A DNA stretch of 64,000 nt from Streptomyces sp. NBC_01446 (GCF_026340095.1 NZ_JAPEPO010000001.1:7708501-7772500); one strand, 5' to 3'. Positions 36,014 to 45,545 are shown, numbered from the stretch's first letter. Notes: generated from the letters alone by a model not told the origin. Made by a program: numbers and translations.

Positions 36014-37228
36014 TCAGGCCGCGGGGTGGACCCGTATCGGCAAGGACTCCCAGGCGCGCAATGTGTTGTTGGTGTGGCGGCGCGGGGTGTCCGTCAGCTC
36101 GAACGACTCCACGCGGCGGGCCAGGGAGGTCAGCAGCGCCTCCGCCTCCAGGCGGGCGACGTGCTGGCCGACGCACTGGTGGATGCCCATGCCGAAGCCG
36201 ACATGCCCGGACGGGTCGCGGGTGAGGTCGAAGCGGTCGGCGTCGTGCCAGCGGTCCGGGTCGCGGTTGGCGGCGCCCAGGAACATGAGGATCTTCGTGC
36301 CCTCGGGGATCGTGGTTCCGGCCACGTCGACGTCGGCGGTGGCGGTACGGAAGAACGTCTGCACCGGGGACTGCCAGCGCACCGCCTCGTCGAAGGCGGT
36401 ACGGGCCAACTCGGGTCGCTCGCACAGTCGTTGCCATTCCTCGGGGTGCGTGGCAAACGCGTACAGGCACGCGGACAGGCCGTGCACGGTGGTGTCGACG
36501 CCCGCGGTCAGTAGCGACCGCACCACCAACGGGGCCTGTTCGTGCGTGAGTTCACCCCGGTCGGCGGCGGCCCAGATTGCGGCGCCGAATCCGTCCTCGG
36601 TGAGTGCGGCACGCTCGCACTGGGTGTTGACCCATGCCCCCAGTGCAGCCGCGCGGTGCGCATCGGCGGCGACCAGGTCGTTACGGGGACCGAATGCGTT
36701 GAAGGCCATGTTGCCGTACGGCAGGAGGTTCTCCCGGCCCTCGGGCCCAAGGCCCACGGCGTCCGGGAAGGCGCGCAGGGGGAATGCCTCCGCCAAGGCA
36801 GGAAGCGCGTCGAACTCCGTGGCATCGCCCAGTACTTGGTCGACGAGTTCCTCCGCCGCGGCGGACCAGGTGTCGCGCAGGCGGCGCAGCGCGGGCGGGG
36901 CGAGGATCTCCCGCAGTACGCCCCGCGGGGCATCGTGCCGGGGCGGGTCCGCCTCCAGAAGCAGGCTGGGCGCACGCCAGGGTTCCTCATGGCGGAAGTT
37001 GGCCAGGCCCACCCCAGAGCCCGACTCGAAGTGCTGCCAGTCCACCAGCGCGGCGTGCACCTGCTCGTAGCGGGCGAGCGCGTGGACGTCGTAGCGGGAG
37101 AGGTGCACGACGGGGCCTGCCTCGCGCAGCGCCTGGTGGAGCGGCTCGGGGTTGAGCAGGTTCTGGTGGGCGAACGGGTCGGCGTCGCTGACGGGTGGTG
37201 TCAGGGCATGCACGGGTGCTTCGGTCAT
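36014..37228 (-). CDS. Cytochrome P450 (CYP199-like aryl-ether demethylase type)
   Basis: 404 aa. Oxygen-binding I-helix AGVDTTV, ExxR in FDEAVRWQSP, and heme-binding loop GHVGFGMGIHQCVGQ with Cys352 are all present. The sequence resembles P450s that O-demethylate aromatic acids such as 4-methoxybenzoate. The adjacent 2Fe-2S/flavin reductase supplies electrons. A formaldehyde dehydrogenase fragment beside it fits demethylation chemistry, since each cycle releases formaldehyde. ATG 37228 follows AAGGGAGGG-like purines upstream. Confidence 0.9.
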   Translation of the reverse strand: MTEAPVHALTPPVSDADPFAHQNLLNPEPLHQALREAGPVVHLSRYDVHALARYEQVHAALVDWQHFESGSGVGLANFRHEEPWRAPSLLLEADPPRHDAPRGVLREILAPPALRRLRDTWSAAAEELVDQVLGDATEFDALPALAEAFPLRAFPDAVGLGPEGRENLLPYGNMAFNAFGPRNDLVAADAHRAAALGAWVNTQCERAALTEDGFGAAIWAAADRGELTHEQAPLVVRSLLTAGVDTTVHGLSACLYAFATHPEEWQRLCERPELARTAFDEAVRWQSPVQTFFRTATADVDVAGTTIPEGTKILMFLGAANRDPDRWHDADRFDLTRDPSGHVGFGMGIHQCVGQHVARLEAEALLTSLARRVESFELTDTPRRHTNNTLRAWESLPIRVHPAA

Positions 37229-37289
37229 GGCGGCTCCGCAAGAACGAAGGGAGGGGGGACAAGGAAGGGGGAGATGTGGTGGATGGGGC

Positions 37290-38300
37290 TCAGAGGTCGA
37301 GGACGAGACGGTCGCCGCAGGCGCGCGACACGCAGACGAACATGCAGTCGTTCGCGGCCCGTTGGTGATCCGTGAGGATCGAGTCCCGGTGGTCGGGACG
37401 TCCCTCGACGACGGGCGTCAGGCAGGTGCCGCACGTCCCCTGTTCGCAGGACGACAGCACGTCCACACCGGCCCCGCGCACCGCTTCCAGTACGGAGACC
37501 CCGGGGGAGACAGTCACGGCACGTCCGCTGCGCCGCAACTCGACCTCGAACGGGGTGGCGCGTAGCGGCTCGGCCTGGTCGGTCCTCGCCGTGAACCGCT
37601 CGGTGCGCAGGCCGTACGGTCCCCAGGACGCGGCGGCCTGCTCCACCGCGGCAAGGAGCGGAGCAGGACCGCAGCAGTACACCTTGGTATCCGCGTTCGG
37701 ACCCTCCAGCCATGCGTTCAGGTCCAGGAGGCCGCACTCGTCCTGCGGCACGATGTGCACCCGCTCGCCGTACGCCGCCGCCAACTCCTCGCGGAAGGCC
37801 ATGGAGGCCCGGGTCCGGCCCCCGTACAACAACTGCCACTCTGTGGCCAGGAGTTCGGCCTGGCGCACCATCGGCAGCAGCGGTGTGATGCCGATGCCAC
37901 CCGCGATGAAGAGGTATTTCTCCGACGGCACCAGGGGAAAGTTGTTCCGCGGACCTCCCACGCCGACACGGTCACCCGGCCGCAGCCGATCGTGTACGTA
38001 CGCGGATCCGCCCCGGCCCGCCGGTTCCCGTAGCACCGCGACCCGGTAGGTGTGCGCGTCCCACCGGTCCCCGCACAACGAGTACTGCCGGGTCGTCCCG
38101 TCCGGCAGGATCAGATCGATGTGTGAGCCCGGTGTCCAGTCCGGCAGCCTGCCGCCGTTCGGGTGGGTGAGCGTGAGAGACACGACACCCTCAGCCACCG
38201 TTTCCTTGGCGGCGACCGTCAAGGTCACCGCGCTGCTCGACCCTGTCCGCCGCGGGTCGGTGCTCGTCGCACCCTCCGCAACCACGCTGGTTCCGACCAC
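37290..38300 (-). CDS. Phthalate-dioxygenase-reductase-type oxidoreductase (FMN, NADH, 2Fe-2S)
   Basis: 336-aa electron-transfer protein. The N-terminal ferredoxin-reductase barrel has RQYSLCGD (flavin binding), the NAD domain starts IAGGIGITPLLPM, and the C-terminal plant-type 2Fe-2S domain has CEQGTCGTC with the last ligand further on (CMFVCVSRACGDR region). GTG 38300 is preferred because GGGAGG lies 7 bases upstream; the longer frame to 38582 runs into the next gene. It ends 61 bases before the P450 start and is its probable redox partner. Confidence 0.9.
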   Translation of the reverse strand: MVGTSVVAEGATSTDPRRTGSSSAVTLTVAAKETVAEGVVSLTLTHPNGGRLPDWTPGSHIDLILPDGTTRQYSLCGDRWDAHTYRVAVLREPAGRGGSAYVHDRLRPGDRVGVGGPRNNFPLVPSEKYLFIAGGIGITPLLPMVRQAELLATEWQLLYGGRTRASMAFREELAAAYGERVHIVPQDECGLLDLNAWLEGPNADTKVYCCGPAPLLAAVEQAAASWGPYGLRTERFTARTDQAEPLRATPFEVELRRSGRAVTVSPGVSVLEAVRGAGVDVLSSCEQGTCGTCLTPVVEGRPDHRDSILTDHQRAANDCMFVCVSRACGDRLVLDL

Positions 38301-38368
38301 GTTGTCGCCTCCCGTCGTTGGGTTGCAGGAAGGATGCGTGGCCGGCGACGACGGGCGCGACGCCATTC

Positions 38369-39148
38369 TCAATGAGTGAGAGAGGAACTCCAGGTCGGAC
38401 GCAAGGGCGCTCCCAGCGCATGGGAGATGCCGCGCGCGGCGGTCCTTACCACCGGCACGACGGAAGTGGCACCGTCCTCGTTCGGCACGATCACCGACAG
38501 CGTCGCCACCACCGTGCCGCCGCTGTCCCGTACGGGGGCTGCGATGCCGAATGCATCGGGGTGCACATATCCGGGACAGCACGCGAACCCCTGTTGCCGG
38601 ATGTCGGCGAGGATGGCGCGCAGCCGCGCAGGGGTGGTGGGCGTGTTCGAGGTGTAGCGGTGCAGTGGCTCCGAGAGCACTCGTTCCCGAAGGTCAGCAG
38701 GTCCGTGGGCGAGCAGGACGAGGCCGCTCGACGAGGCGTGCAACGGCAGCCGGCCCGCGATGCGGGTGTAGTTGATGACCGCGCCCGGCGCGCTGAGCCG
38801 CTCCAGGAACAGCACCTCGTCCCCGTCGAGGACGCCCAACTGCACATGGTGGCCCACCACATCGTGGACACCTTCCATAAAGGGCATCGCGGCGTCCCGC
38901 AGGGACACGGCGGGCGAGGCGCGCGTCACCAACTCCCACATACGCATGCCGATGCGCACCCGCCGGTCCCCGTCGCGGGCGAGAAAGTCGTGCGAAACCA
39001 GCTCGGCGACGAGCCGCGACGCGGTGGCCACGTGCAGCCCGGTGCGCCGGGAGATCTCAGAGACGGTCAGGGCCGGTTCCTCGGGAGTGAACGCCTCGAA
39101 GATCCGCACCGCTCTGGCCAGGACCGACTCGCCGTTCTGTGTCCTCAT
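38369..39148 (-). CDS. IclR family transcriptional regulator
   Basis: 259 aa. N-terminal winged helix (SVLARAVRIFEAFTPEEPAL; EISRRTGLHVATASRLVAEL), then the GAF-like effector domain with LPLHASSSGLVLLAH and the cysteine-containing GFACCPGYVHPDAFGIAAPV. Regulators of this family usually control aromatic catabolism. Here it lies directly upstream of the reductase/P450 pair on the same strand and probably regulates it. Confidence 0.9.
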   Translation of the reverse strand: MRTQNGESVLARAVRIFEAFTPEEPALTVSEISRRTGLHVATASRLVAELVSHDFLARDGDRRVRIGMRMWELVTRASPAVSLRDAAMPFMEGVHDVVGHHVQLGVLDGDEVLFLERLSAPGAVINYTRIAGRLPLHASSSGLVLLAHGPADLRERVLSEPLHRYTSNTPTTPARLRAILADIRQQGFACCPGYVHPDAFGIAAPVRDSGGTVVATLSVIVPNEDGATSVVPVVRTAARGISHALGAPLRPTWSSSLTH

Positions 39149-39179
39149 CCTGCCATCATCGGAGTCGAGCCCAGCGGGT

Positions 39180-39553
39180 CAAGATCCCGGTGCGAGGCGT
39201 CGCTTCGGTCGCGATCGGTTTCGCGGTTGTGGCGAACAGCACGCGCAACGGTTCAAAACCGAGTCGTTCCCTGGCCCTGAACAGCGAGGACTTCGCAGGG
39301 ACACGCCAGTTGCCCAGCAGCCCCAAGCCCCTTAAGCCCTCGACGAGATGGCGCATCCCTTCCAGATACGGGGCAGGTGAGAACAGGGCCAGCGCAGCAC
39401 GAAGTACACCACCAACCTCACGGGAAGCAGCCGCTGACGTTGCTCGGCACGGCCGCACGCCGCCACCACCCGGTCCACCAAACCCGGCGGATACACCCAG
39501 GTCAACAGGCCAAGACCCGATAAGTCAGACACACTCGCAGTCACCTGAACCAC
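39180..39553 (-). mobile_element. IS4-family transposase N-terminal fragment, frameshifted
   Basis: The minus strand gives TWVYPPGLVDRVVAACGRAE, QRQRLLPVRLVVYFVLRWP, then after a frameshift near 39430 GMRHLVEGLRGLGLLGNWRV and AKSSLFRARERLGFEPLRVL. This is the N-terminal domain of an IS4-type transposase; the catalytic part is gone. Confidence 0.75.
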
Positions 39554-39609
39554 CCCCAGGACGAACTGCCAAGCACAGTACGCCTACAGCAAAGGCAACG
39601 GCATTGCCT

Positions 39610-40197
39610 CTAAGCCTTGATTGGTGCGGCCGACCTGGCGGCCTGCTCGATCTTCGCGCAGTAGGCTGCGCGGGCTTCCTCGTCGATCTGCTTCTCGTGT
39701 TCGGCGCGCAGCCCGGTCCGGCCGTCGAGGCCCTCGCGCAGGATATCGGCGTGCCCGGCATGCCGGATGGACTCGCCGAGGACATGGACCATGATGGCGA
39801 ACAGGTTCGTGTTGGGATGAGGCTCCGGCCACCACGGCACGTGGCCGGGGGCGTCGAGGGGAAGCTCGTTGATCGTCGCGTCCGAGTGTTGCCACGTGCG
39901 CCGGTAGAACCCGATGATCTGATCGCGGGTCTCGTCCTCGGTCGCCCACAGATCGCTGCCGTTGGAGTGGTCCTGCCACCGGGGCAGCGGTTCCGGGGAA
40001 GGGCGGTCGAAGACCTCGCCGAAGTACCTGGCCTCGACGCTGGCCACGTGTTTGACCAGGCCGAGGAGGTTGGTCCCGGTCGCTGTCAACGGTCGGCGGG
40101 CGTCGTATTCGGACAAGCCGTCGAGTTTCCAGAGCAGCGCCTCGCGGTCCCGCCGCAGTCTCCCGTGCAGGTTGTCCTTCGCGAATTCATCGATCAT
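39610..40197 (-). CDS. DinB/DUF664 family protein
   Basis: 195 aa from ATG 40197. DinB four-helix fold: LLWKLDGLSEYDARRPLTAT, then NLLGLVKHVASVEARYFGEV with a metal-type His, and HVLGESIRHAGHADILREGL supplying the His pair. Members are thiol-dependent S-transferases using mycothiol or bacillithiol, or of unknown function. ATG 40215 is an alternative start. Isolated between transposase fragments. Confidence 0.85.
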   Translation of the reverse strand: MIDEFAKDNLHGRLRRDREALLWKLDGLSEYDARRPLTATGTNLLGLVKHVASVEARYFGEVFDRPSPEPLPRWQDHSNGSDLWATEDETRDQIIGFYRRTWQHSDATINELPLDAPGHVPWWPEPHPNTNLFAIMVHVLGESIRHAGHADILREGLDGRTGLRAEHEKQIDEEARAAYCAKIEQAARSAAPIKA

Positions 40198-40215
40198 GCG
40201 GCATGAGCCTGCCAT

Positions 40216-40331
40216 GGGCAGCTCGTGGTCTCAAAATCCCGTACGTGGTCCGCAACGACTGGCAGAGCCGAGGCCTGGCCATGGCCGCCGCCCCGACCTG
40301 CTACAAGAAGCTCGCGAAACTTGCCACGTGA
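40216..40331 (+). mobile_element. DDE transposase C-terminal fragment
   Basis: Plus frame ending at TGA 40329-40331 reads GLKIPYVVRNDWQSRGLAMA and APTCYKKLAKLAT, resembling the last residues of a DDE transposase. No upstream remainder. Confidence 0.4.
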
Positions 40332-40398
40332 GACAACCTCTTAAACCGTTGAACAAGATGCACGGACCAAGTTGCACGGTTGGGTGCAGAAGTGGTGG

Positions 40399-40668
40399 CT
40401 AAACGGCCTCCGACTGATACCGCCAGACGGCATGTTCCTGCCCGCCTTGTTCGTGCCCGAGAAGTATGGCGGCTTCCTCGTACACAGCTCGCAGTTGCTC
40501 GTAGCGGAGGCTCGGGATGCCGGCACCCACGGCGAAGGCGCGCAGATGTACTTCGACGGCGACCGGCGAACGGCCGACGGGTTGCCGATGTAGTCGATGC
40601 CTTTCGGTCCCACTCTGGGGCATCGACCTGGCTGACGGCGGATCCGCCCTGGGAGGGCCGCGGTGCAA
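40399..40668 (-). pseudogene. Unidentified coding remnant
   Basis: The minus frame ending at 40399 reads LRAFAVGAGIPSLRYEQLRA and VYEEAAILLGHEQGGQEHAV with good coding character, but the upstream part loses it and abuts transposase debris. Family not recognised. Confidence 0.35.
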
Positions 40669-40740
40669 CAGCTCGACGCGTCAGCCGGATCCAGCGAGGC
40701 CCAACTGATGCCGAAGACCGGGGATTCGCCCGTGCGCTGC

Positions 40741-40826
40741 TGTTGGAGCTCGTAGCGGCAGTGCAGGCGTCGGTATCCGGTGGGCCAGGCGATGGTGCGT
40801 TCGAGCACAGGGGGAAACCGGCTCAC
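40741..40826 (-). mobile_element. IS5-family transposase C-terminal fragment
   Basis: The minus strand reads VLERTIAWPTGYRRLHCRYE, the conserved C-terminal block of IS5-type transposases (VERTxAWLxxxRRLxxRYE). Only this piece remains, next to the AhpD-like gene stop. Confidence 0.65.
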
Positions 40827-41311
40827 TGCTGCGGGATCGCGCGGACGGGGTGCTTGCTCAGGATGGAGACCCGATTGAAGGCGTTGATGGTGATCGCCAC
40901 CCAGATCACGGCAGAGATCTCGTCGTCGGTGAGGACTTCGCGGGCCGCGGCGTAGGCGTCCTCCTGTGCGACGGTGTTTGCGGGTTCGGTGGTCGCCTCC
41001 GCCAACGCGAGTGCCGCGCGTTCCCGCGCCGTGAAGAGTTCGGTGTCGCGCCAGGCAGCCAGCACGCCCAGGCGCAGGGCGGTCTCGCCCGCGCGCAGTG
41101 CGGCCCTGGTGTGCAAGCTGAGGCAGTAGGCGCAGCCGTTGATCTGTGACACGCGGAGGTTGATCAGTTCCACGAGGGTGCGGTTCAGTCCGGCCTCGGT
41201 GGCGACCGAGCGGGCCGCTTCGGCCGTCTCGACCAGTGCGTGGTAGGCCTTCGGGCTCTGCTTGTCAATGAAGACTCGCTGACTTGCAGGGTCTGCTGTC
41301 GTGTCACTCAA
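40823..41311 (-). CDS. Carboxymuconolactone decarboxylase (AhpD-like) family protein
   Basis: 162-aa alkylhydroperoxidase-like protein. The redox motif is NGCAYCLSLHTRAAL (CxxC followed by H), as in AhpD. The flanking helices ELINLRVSQI and AAWRDTELFTARERAALALA are typical. Probably a peroxidase or reductase of organic peroxides. It is one of three small minus-strand genes with the acetyltransferase and pirin, though gaps of over 100 bases separate it. Confidence 0.9.
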   Translation of the reverse strand: MSDTTADPASQRVFIDKQSPKAYHALVETAEAARSVATEAGLNRTLVELINLRVSQINGCAYCLSLHTRAALRAGETALRLGVLAAWRDTELFTARERAALALAEATTEPANTVAQEDAYAAAREVLTDDEISAVIWVAITINAFNRVSILSKHPVRAIPQQ

Positions 41312-41426
41312 CGTGGGCTCCTTGAGGGCCGCTCCCGGCCATCGATCATTATGTTGTTGCGTCGGCTCTACATACGGACGGGGTCCGGACGTTCTGACGA
41401 GGCGGAGCTGGTGGCGGCGCGGGCGG

Positions 41427-41768
41427 TCACGGCGTCAGCTCGGTGTCCAGCCACTGCAGGACTTCGGGGGTCACGGGGTCGGTTACGTCGGCGAACTCGG
41501 TGTGTTTCTTGAGGAACTTCGCCACGTAGGGGCAGACCGGCACGATGCGTTTCCCCGAGGCACGTACGTCGGTCAGGGCCTGCTGGACGAGGAGCGAGGC
41601 CAGGCCCTGACCGGCGAAGGCGTCGTAGATTTTGGTGTGGTAGAAAACGCGCTGGTCGCCGCGGTCGCGGTACGCGGTGAGGCCGGCGGTTTTGCCGTCG
41701 ATCAGGATTTCGTACCTGTGCTTGGCGTCCACTCGCTGGACGGTCGAAGCGGCGGCGGGCTGTGTCAT
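41427..41768 (-). CDS. GNAT-type N-acetyltransferase, YjdJ-like
   Basis: 113 aa. A short acetyltransferase fold: RYEILIDGKTAGLTAYRDRG, TKIYDAFAGQGLASLLVQQA (acetyl-CoA loop Q/R-x-x-G-x-A), and ALTDVRASGKRIVPVCPYVA. The VCPYV ending is typical of YjdJ-like proteins. It lies 10 bases downstream of the pirin gene, so the two are one transcript. Confidence 0.88.
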   Translation of the reverse strand: MTQPAAASTVQRVDAKHRYEILIDGKTAGLTAYRDRGDQRVFYHTKIYDAFAGQGLASLLVQQALTDVRASGKRIVPVCPYVAKFLKKHTEFADVTDPVTPEVLQWLDTELTP

Positions 41769-41778
41769 CGTGTGCCTT

Positions 41779-42753
41779 TCAGCGGTGCGTCGGGTTCTTG
41801 CGCGGTGCGATGGTGGCGTGCGGAAGAGCGGGTGCCGGAAGACGTGCGCCGTCGTAACCGTCGACCCCGCCGAAGCGGTCGGATGCGTTCTCCCAGGCTT
41901 CCCTGGCTTCGACGATGTCTTCGTGGCTGCGGCCGATGAAGTTCCACCACATGACGATGTGTTCCTCGAACGGCGTCCCGCCGAGCAAGACCGCCCGAGC
42001 GGGGGTGTCCGTCTCGTTCGTCAGCGTGAGTGTGTCGATTCCCGTGCCGAGGTAACCCAGTTCCGCCGGGCGCAGCAGCGTTCCGGTCATGCGGACATCT
42101 CCTTGGTCAACGAGCAGGCCGTGCTCGAAGGCGGCTTCCACCGGGAGCGTGGTCGTCGAGCGTGGCTCAAGGAGGAGTTCGGCACCGAGCAAGGGCGTGA
42201 AGGTCCGTACCGGCGAGGTGCCACCGGCGAGGGATCCCAGGAACACTCTGATCTCTGCCCCGCCCACCCGGACCGGGCGCGGGAGGTAGTGCCGGAAGTC
42301 ACGGGCGGTGTGCCGGTGCTCCTCGGGAAGAGCCACCCACAGTTGGACACCGTGCAGGATCGTGGTGCGGGTGGTGGAGGCTTCCGAGTGGCTGATGCCG
42401 TACCCGCTCGTCATGAGGTTCAGCTCACCGGGCCGTACGAGCGCGTGGCTGCCGAGGCTGTCGCGGTGCTCGATCTCTCCGCTGAACAGCCAACTGACGG
42501 TCTGCAGGCCTGTGTGCGGATGGGGTGCGACGTCCATGCCGCCTGTGTCGGCCACGTTGTCGGGGCCGTAGTGGTCGACGAAGCACCAGGCCCCGATTAG
42601 CGTCCGGGCCCGCTGCGGAAGTGTACGCCGCACTGTCATCGCTCTCGGCCCGCCCAACGGGACGTCGCGCGCGGACAGCACGTTGACTTGCGGCAGGTCA
42701 TGGTCCGCAATTGCGCAGCGCAGTTCGGCGGGATCTACTTCGACGTTGCTCAT
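41779..42753 (-). CDS. Pirin family protein
   Basis: 324 aa bicupin. The N-terminal metal-binding block reads CFVDHYGPDNVADTGGMDVA followed by PHPHTGLQTVSWLFSGEIEH (HxH...E), as in pirins with quercetinase activity. The C-terminal pirin domain contains VLLGGTPFEEHIVMWWNFIG. ATG 42753 has AGAGGGG upstream; the open frame to 42792 lacks support. It may degrade or sense aromatic ligands under oxidative stress. Confidence 0.92.
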   Translation of the reverse strand: MSNVEVDPAELRCAIADHDLPQVNVLSARDVPLGGPRAMTVRRTLPQRARTLIGAWCFVDHYGPDNVADTGGMDVAPHPHTGLQTVSWLFSGEIEHRDSLGSHALVRPGELNLMTSGYGISHSEASTTRTTILHGVQLWVALPEEHRHTARDFRHYLPRPVRVGGAEIRVFLGSLAGGTSPVRTFTPLLGAELLLEPRSTTTLPVEAAFEHGLLVDQGDVRMTGTLLRPAELGYLGTGIDTLTLTNETDTPARAVLLGGTPFEEHIVMWWNFIGRSHEDIVEAREAWENASDRFGGVDGYDGARLPAPALPHATIAPRKNPTHR

Positions 42754-43043
42754 CCCACACCCCTCTCTCGATGATAATTGCAGATTAAACAATCGTGTCT
42801 GATGGTAAGCCCCTGCCTCACCAGGTGCGCGGAGCCCACCGGCAAGCGCGGACGATCAGTGCCTCTCAAAGTTCCGCGGCAGCCCGGATCGGCTGCCTCC
42901 GCAGACGATCACGCGGTCGAGCGGCGAGGGGCCGCCACCCAAAGCCGCCACACGGGGAGGGTCCATGAGGGTCATGGCCGCGGAGGAACTGCTGCCGGAC
43001 TGCGGCCGAGGCCTGACGGCAGCCGGCCGAGGGGCAGGCCGGG
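42754..43043. other. Intergenic, promoter of pirin gene
   Basis: AT-rich patch just upstream of 42753 is the likely pirin promoter. The remainder (42850-43043) shows no gene. Confidence 0.4.
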
Positions 43044-43761
43044 TCAGTGGGCGGTGGCCCGGACGGCCTCCTCGATCTGGCCGATGACGCGTGCGGGGTG
43101 GGCCAGCATCACCAGGTGCGAGGAGTCGACCTCTCCGGTGGTCATGCCGGCCCGCTGGTAGCCGAAAACGCTCCACATCCGTGTTGATGGTGTGATCGGC
43201 CGTGGCGACCAGACCTCAGGAGGGCTGGGTGCTCCACGCCGCCTTCTCGCTGAAGGCCTGCGCGGCCAGCGGACGCTGGGAGACGGCAAGTACGGAAGCG
43301 AGGCGGGGATCGACGTCGGCGGCGAAGACGGACGGGAACTTGTCGATCTAGACTGTCATGTCGGTGCCGGGAGAGGGGGGAGCCCTCGATCGGGAAGGGG
43401 GTATAGGCGAGCGCGCCGGCGGGGTCGGAGTCGGAGAGGCCTCCCTGGAGCTCGACCAGGCTTTCGCCCTCCTCCAAGGCGTAGCCGCCAGGTAGACCAG
43501 CGCTGTGACGTTGTCCTCCACGCCGGCGACGGTGATGACGGCACCGCCGTAGGAGTGTCCGACCAGGACGACCGGGCCGGGTATCGGACGGACGATCGAG
43601 GCGACGTAGGCGGAGTCGCCGAGCAGGCTGCGGTTGGGTACCGCTGGGACCACCACGTTCAGGCCGCGGGCGATCAGTTCGAGGATGATGCGGGCGAAGC
43701 TGGACGCGTCGGCGAAGGCTCCGTGGACCAAGTCGACGGTCGGTTTGTCGGAACGGGACAA
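43044..43761 (-). pseudogene. Alpha/beta hydrolase, multiple frameshifts
   Basis: The N-terminal part is in frame from 43761: DLVHGAFADASSFARIILEL, then VVLVGHSYGGAVITVAGVED with the nucleophile elbow GHSYGG. The frame breaks near 43495 (GYALEEGESLVELQGGLSDS continues in another frame), again near 43365 (FAADVDPRLASVLAVSQRPL), and again near 43180 (GYQRAGMTTGEVDSSHLVML with the catalytic His). Stop at 43044. Three indels in an otherwise well-kept gene suggest recent loss, or sequencing error. Confidence 0.8.
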
Positions 43762-44341
43762 GGTACAACTTCCTGCTGATGCCGTGGTGCTCGGCTCTTG
43801 CGCGGCGGGAGGTGGGGGTCGGATTCGCTGCCGTGCTGGGGCAAGTAGCCCCCAGGAGACACGGACGGGTGGCCTTCAGGGCACAGCTTGCGTGGGCACG
43901 CTCCGTCCGGACGGCGGCTGCCTCGGGCGGAGGCTCCTCGCCGGGCCGGAGCGGTGCATACGGTGTCCGGGCCGGGCGATAAGCCCCGCCGGCTTGAGCA
44001 CACTATGGGCGGCCGGTGAAGGTGCCTTGCCTGTCGGTGCACCGCCTGTGGTCCATCCGCGCCTTGAGGGGCGCGGGCGGGGGACGTGGAGGCCTGCGCA
44101 GCAGCGTGCTGGGACACGTCCCCGTCCTGGCACTTCCAGGCAAGAATCGGTGCGCTCGAGGACAACTGGCGGCGGGACCTTCGCTCTAGCGTGAGGACAT
44201 CCCGGGCTGCGCATGCCGCGAATGCCCAGACGTTGGCCGCCAAAGGGGCGCCGTCCGACAGCGTCTTCCTCATTGGACGTGGTGAAGGAGACAGCGCACG
44301 GATACTTGTGAACGACATGAGTCAGTACGTCAGGAGCCGGC
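43762..44341. other. Interval without a recognised gene
   Basis: Several frames are open because of high GC but none has a supported start, family or codon pattern. A strong site AGGAG at 44329-44333 belongs to the following gene. Confidence 0.4.
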
Positions 44342-45040
44342 TTGTCCCGTACCAGTCCCCGCAAGTTCTCCCGTTCGGAGACCACACGGGCCGAGGCCTT
44401 CAGCGACGGTGTGTTCGCCATCGCCGTCACGCTTCTTGTCCTTAATCTCGCTGACCCTCCGCACAAACCGGACGGCCTTGGCCAGGCTCTGTTGGCTCAG
44501 TGGCCTGCCTACCTCGGCTACCTGGCGTCTTTCGGCTACGTTGCGGTGATCTGGCTCAACCATCACCAGGCCTTCGTCCGCATCAGGACCATGGATCGCG
44601 GGCTGCATGCCGCCAACCTGTTTCTGCTGCTCACCACGGGGTTGTTGTCCTTTCCGACCGCGGTGGTGGCGGACGCGCTGCAGGCAGATCCCATGGGTGC
44701 GGATGCGCGGGTGGCGGTCGCTCTGTATGCCGGCATCGCCGCAGCGATGTGCCTGAGCTGGGTGGCCTTCTACCAACAGATCTCCCGCCGGCCCGAGCTG
44801 CTGGACCCTGACGTGGAGGACACGTACGTACGGCACGGTCGGCTTCGTTCCTGGGCCGGTGCCCTCGCCTACACCATGGCCGGGCTTCTTGGGGCGCTCG
44901 TCGCACCGTTGCTGGCGATCGCCGTGTTCGTCCTGCTTCCCGTCTTCTACTTCATCACCAGCGAGGGTCTGCCCGGGGGGACGGTTCCGCCTGATGCCGG
45001 ACATCGGGCCGACGAGACAGGTCGTGACGGTGCGGTCTGA
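44342..45040 (+). CDS. TMEM175-like potassium channel family membrane protein (DUF1211)
   Basis: 232 aa with about six hydrophobic segments. The signature RAEAFSDGVFAIAVTLLVLN at the first segment (FSDGVFAI motif) is diagnostic of TMEM175 channels, and segment 2 contains YVAVIWLNHHQAF. Bacterial homologues are tetrameric K+ leak channels. TTG 44342 is the start, with AGGAG 8 bases upstream. A TetR remnant follows. Confidence 0.88.
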   Translation: MSRTSPRKFSRSETTRAEAFSDGVFAIAVTLLVLNLADPPHKPDGLGQALLAQWPAYLGYLASFGYVAVIWLNHHQAFVRIRTMDRGLHAANLFLLLTTGLLSFPTAVVADALQADPMGADARVAVALYAGIAAAMCLSWVAFYQQISRRPELLDPDVEDTYVRHGRLRSWAGALAYTMAGLLGALVAPLLAIAVFVLLPVFYFITSEGLPGGTVPPDAGHRADETGRDGAV

Positions 45041-45109
45041 CGGGCGCTGTGACGTCGTGGGGTGTGGTGGGCTTGCGCGGCGCCGCCCACCGCGGAGCGT
45101 CTGGCGGTG

Positions 45110-45545
45110 GCCTCGTGAACAGGCTGTCCAGGCCGAGCCCGACCCCCGGCAGCGCATCCGCGTCTACCTCACCGGCGTCGGCACGGCCATGCGCCGTCAT
45201 TCCCACGCCTTCTACGACGACATGGTCGGCTACGAACCGACGGCGCAGATCTACCGCAAGAACTCCGCCGCCGCGGCTCACCGGGTCTATGAACTGATCG
45301 AGGAGGGCGTGGAGAGCGGCGTCTTCCGTGCGCTCAACGGGCATTTCGCCGCCCAGGTCGTGGCAGTCACCATCGACGCGGTCCAGTCGGGAGTCCTCCT
45401 GGAGAGCACCGGCCTGACCGCCGGCGACGCCTTCTCCGAGCTCGGGGACCTCCTGCTGGACGGGCTCAGCTCGGGACAGGCCGCATCCGAGCCTCCTTCC
45501 GCAGCTGTCCGCTCGCCCAGGGATCAGGTTTCGGCGCCCAGGTAG
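45110..45545 (+). pseudogene. TetR regulator C-terminal remnant
   Basis: The plus frame reads DPRQRIRVYLTGVGTAMRRH, VYELIEEGVESGVFRALNGH and AVTIDAVQSGVLLESTGLTA, typical of the ligand-binding helices of a TetR protein, ending at 45545. The DNA-binding N-terminus is missing; the sequence upstream belongs to the TMEM175 tail region. It could once have regulated that gene. Confidence 0.65.

Noticed and set aside
35357..36514. Apparent 385-residue fusion protein
   Set aside because: Only the first part is xdhC-like; the remainder is antisense of a dehydrogenase fragment and the P450 gene.
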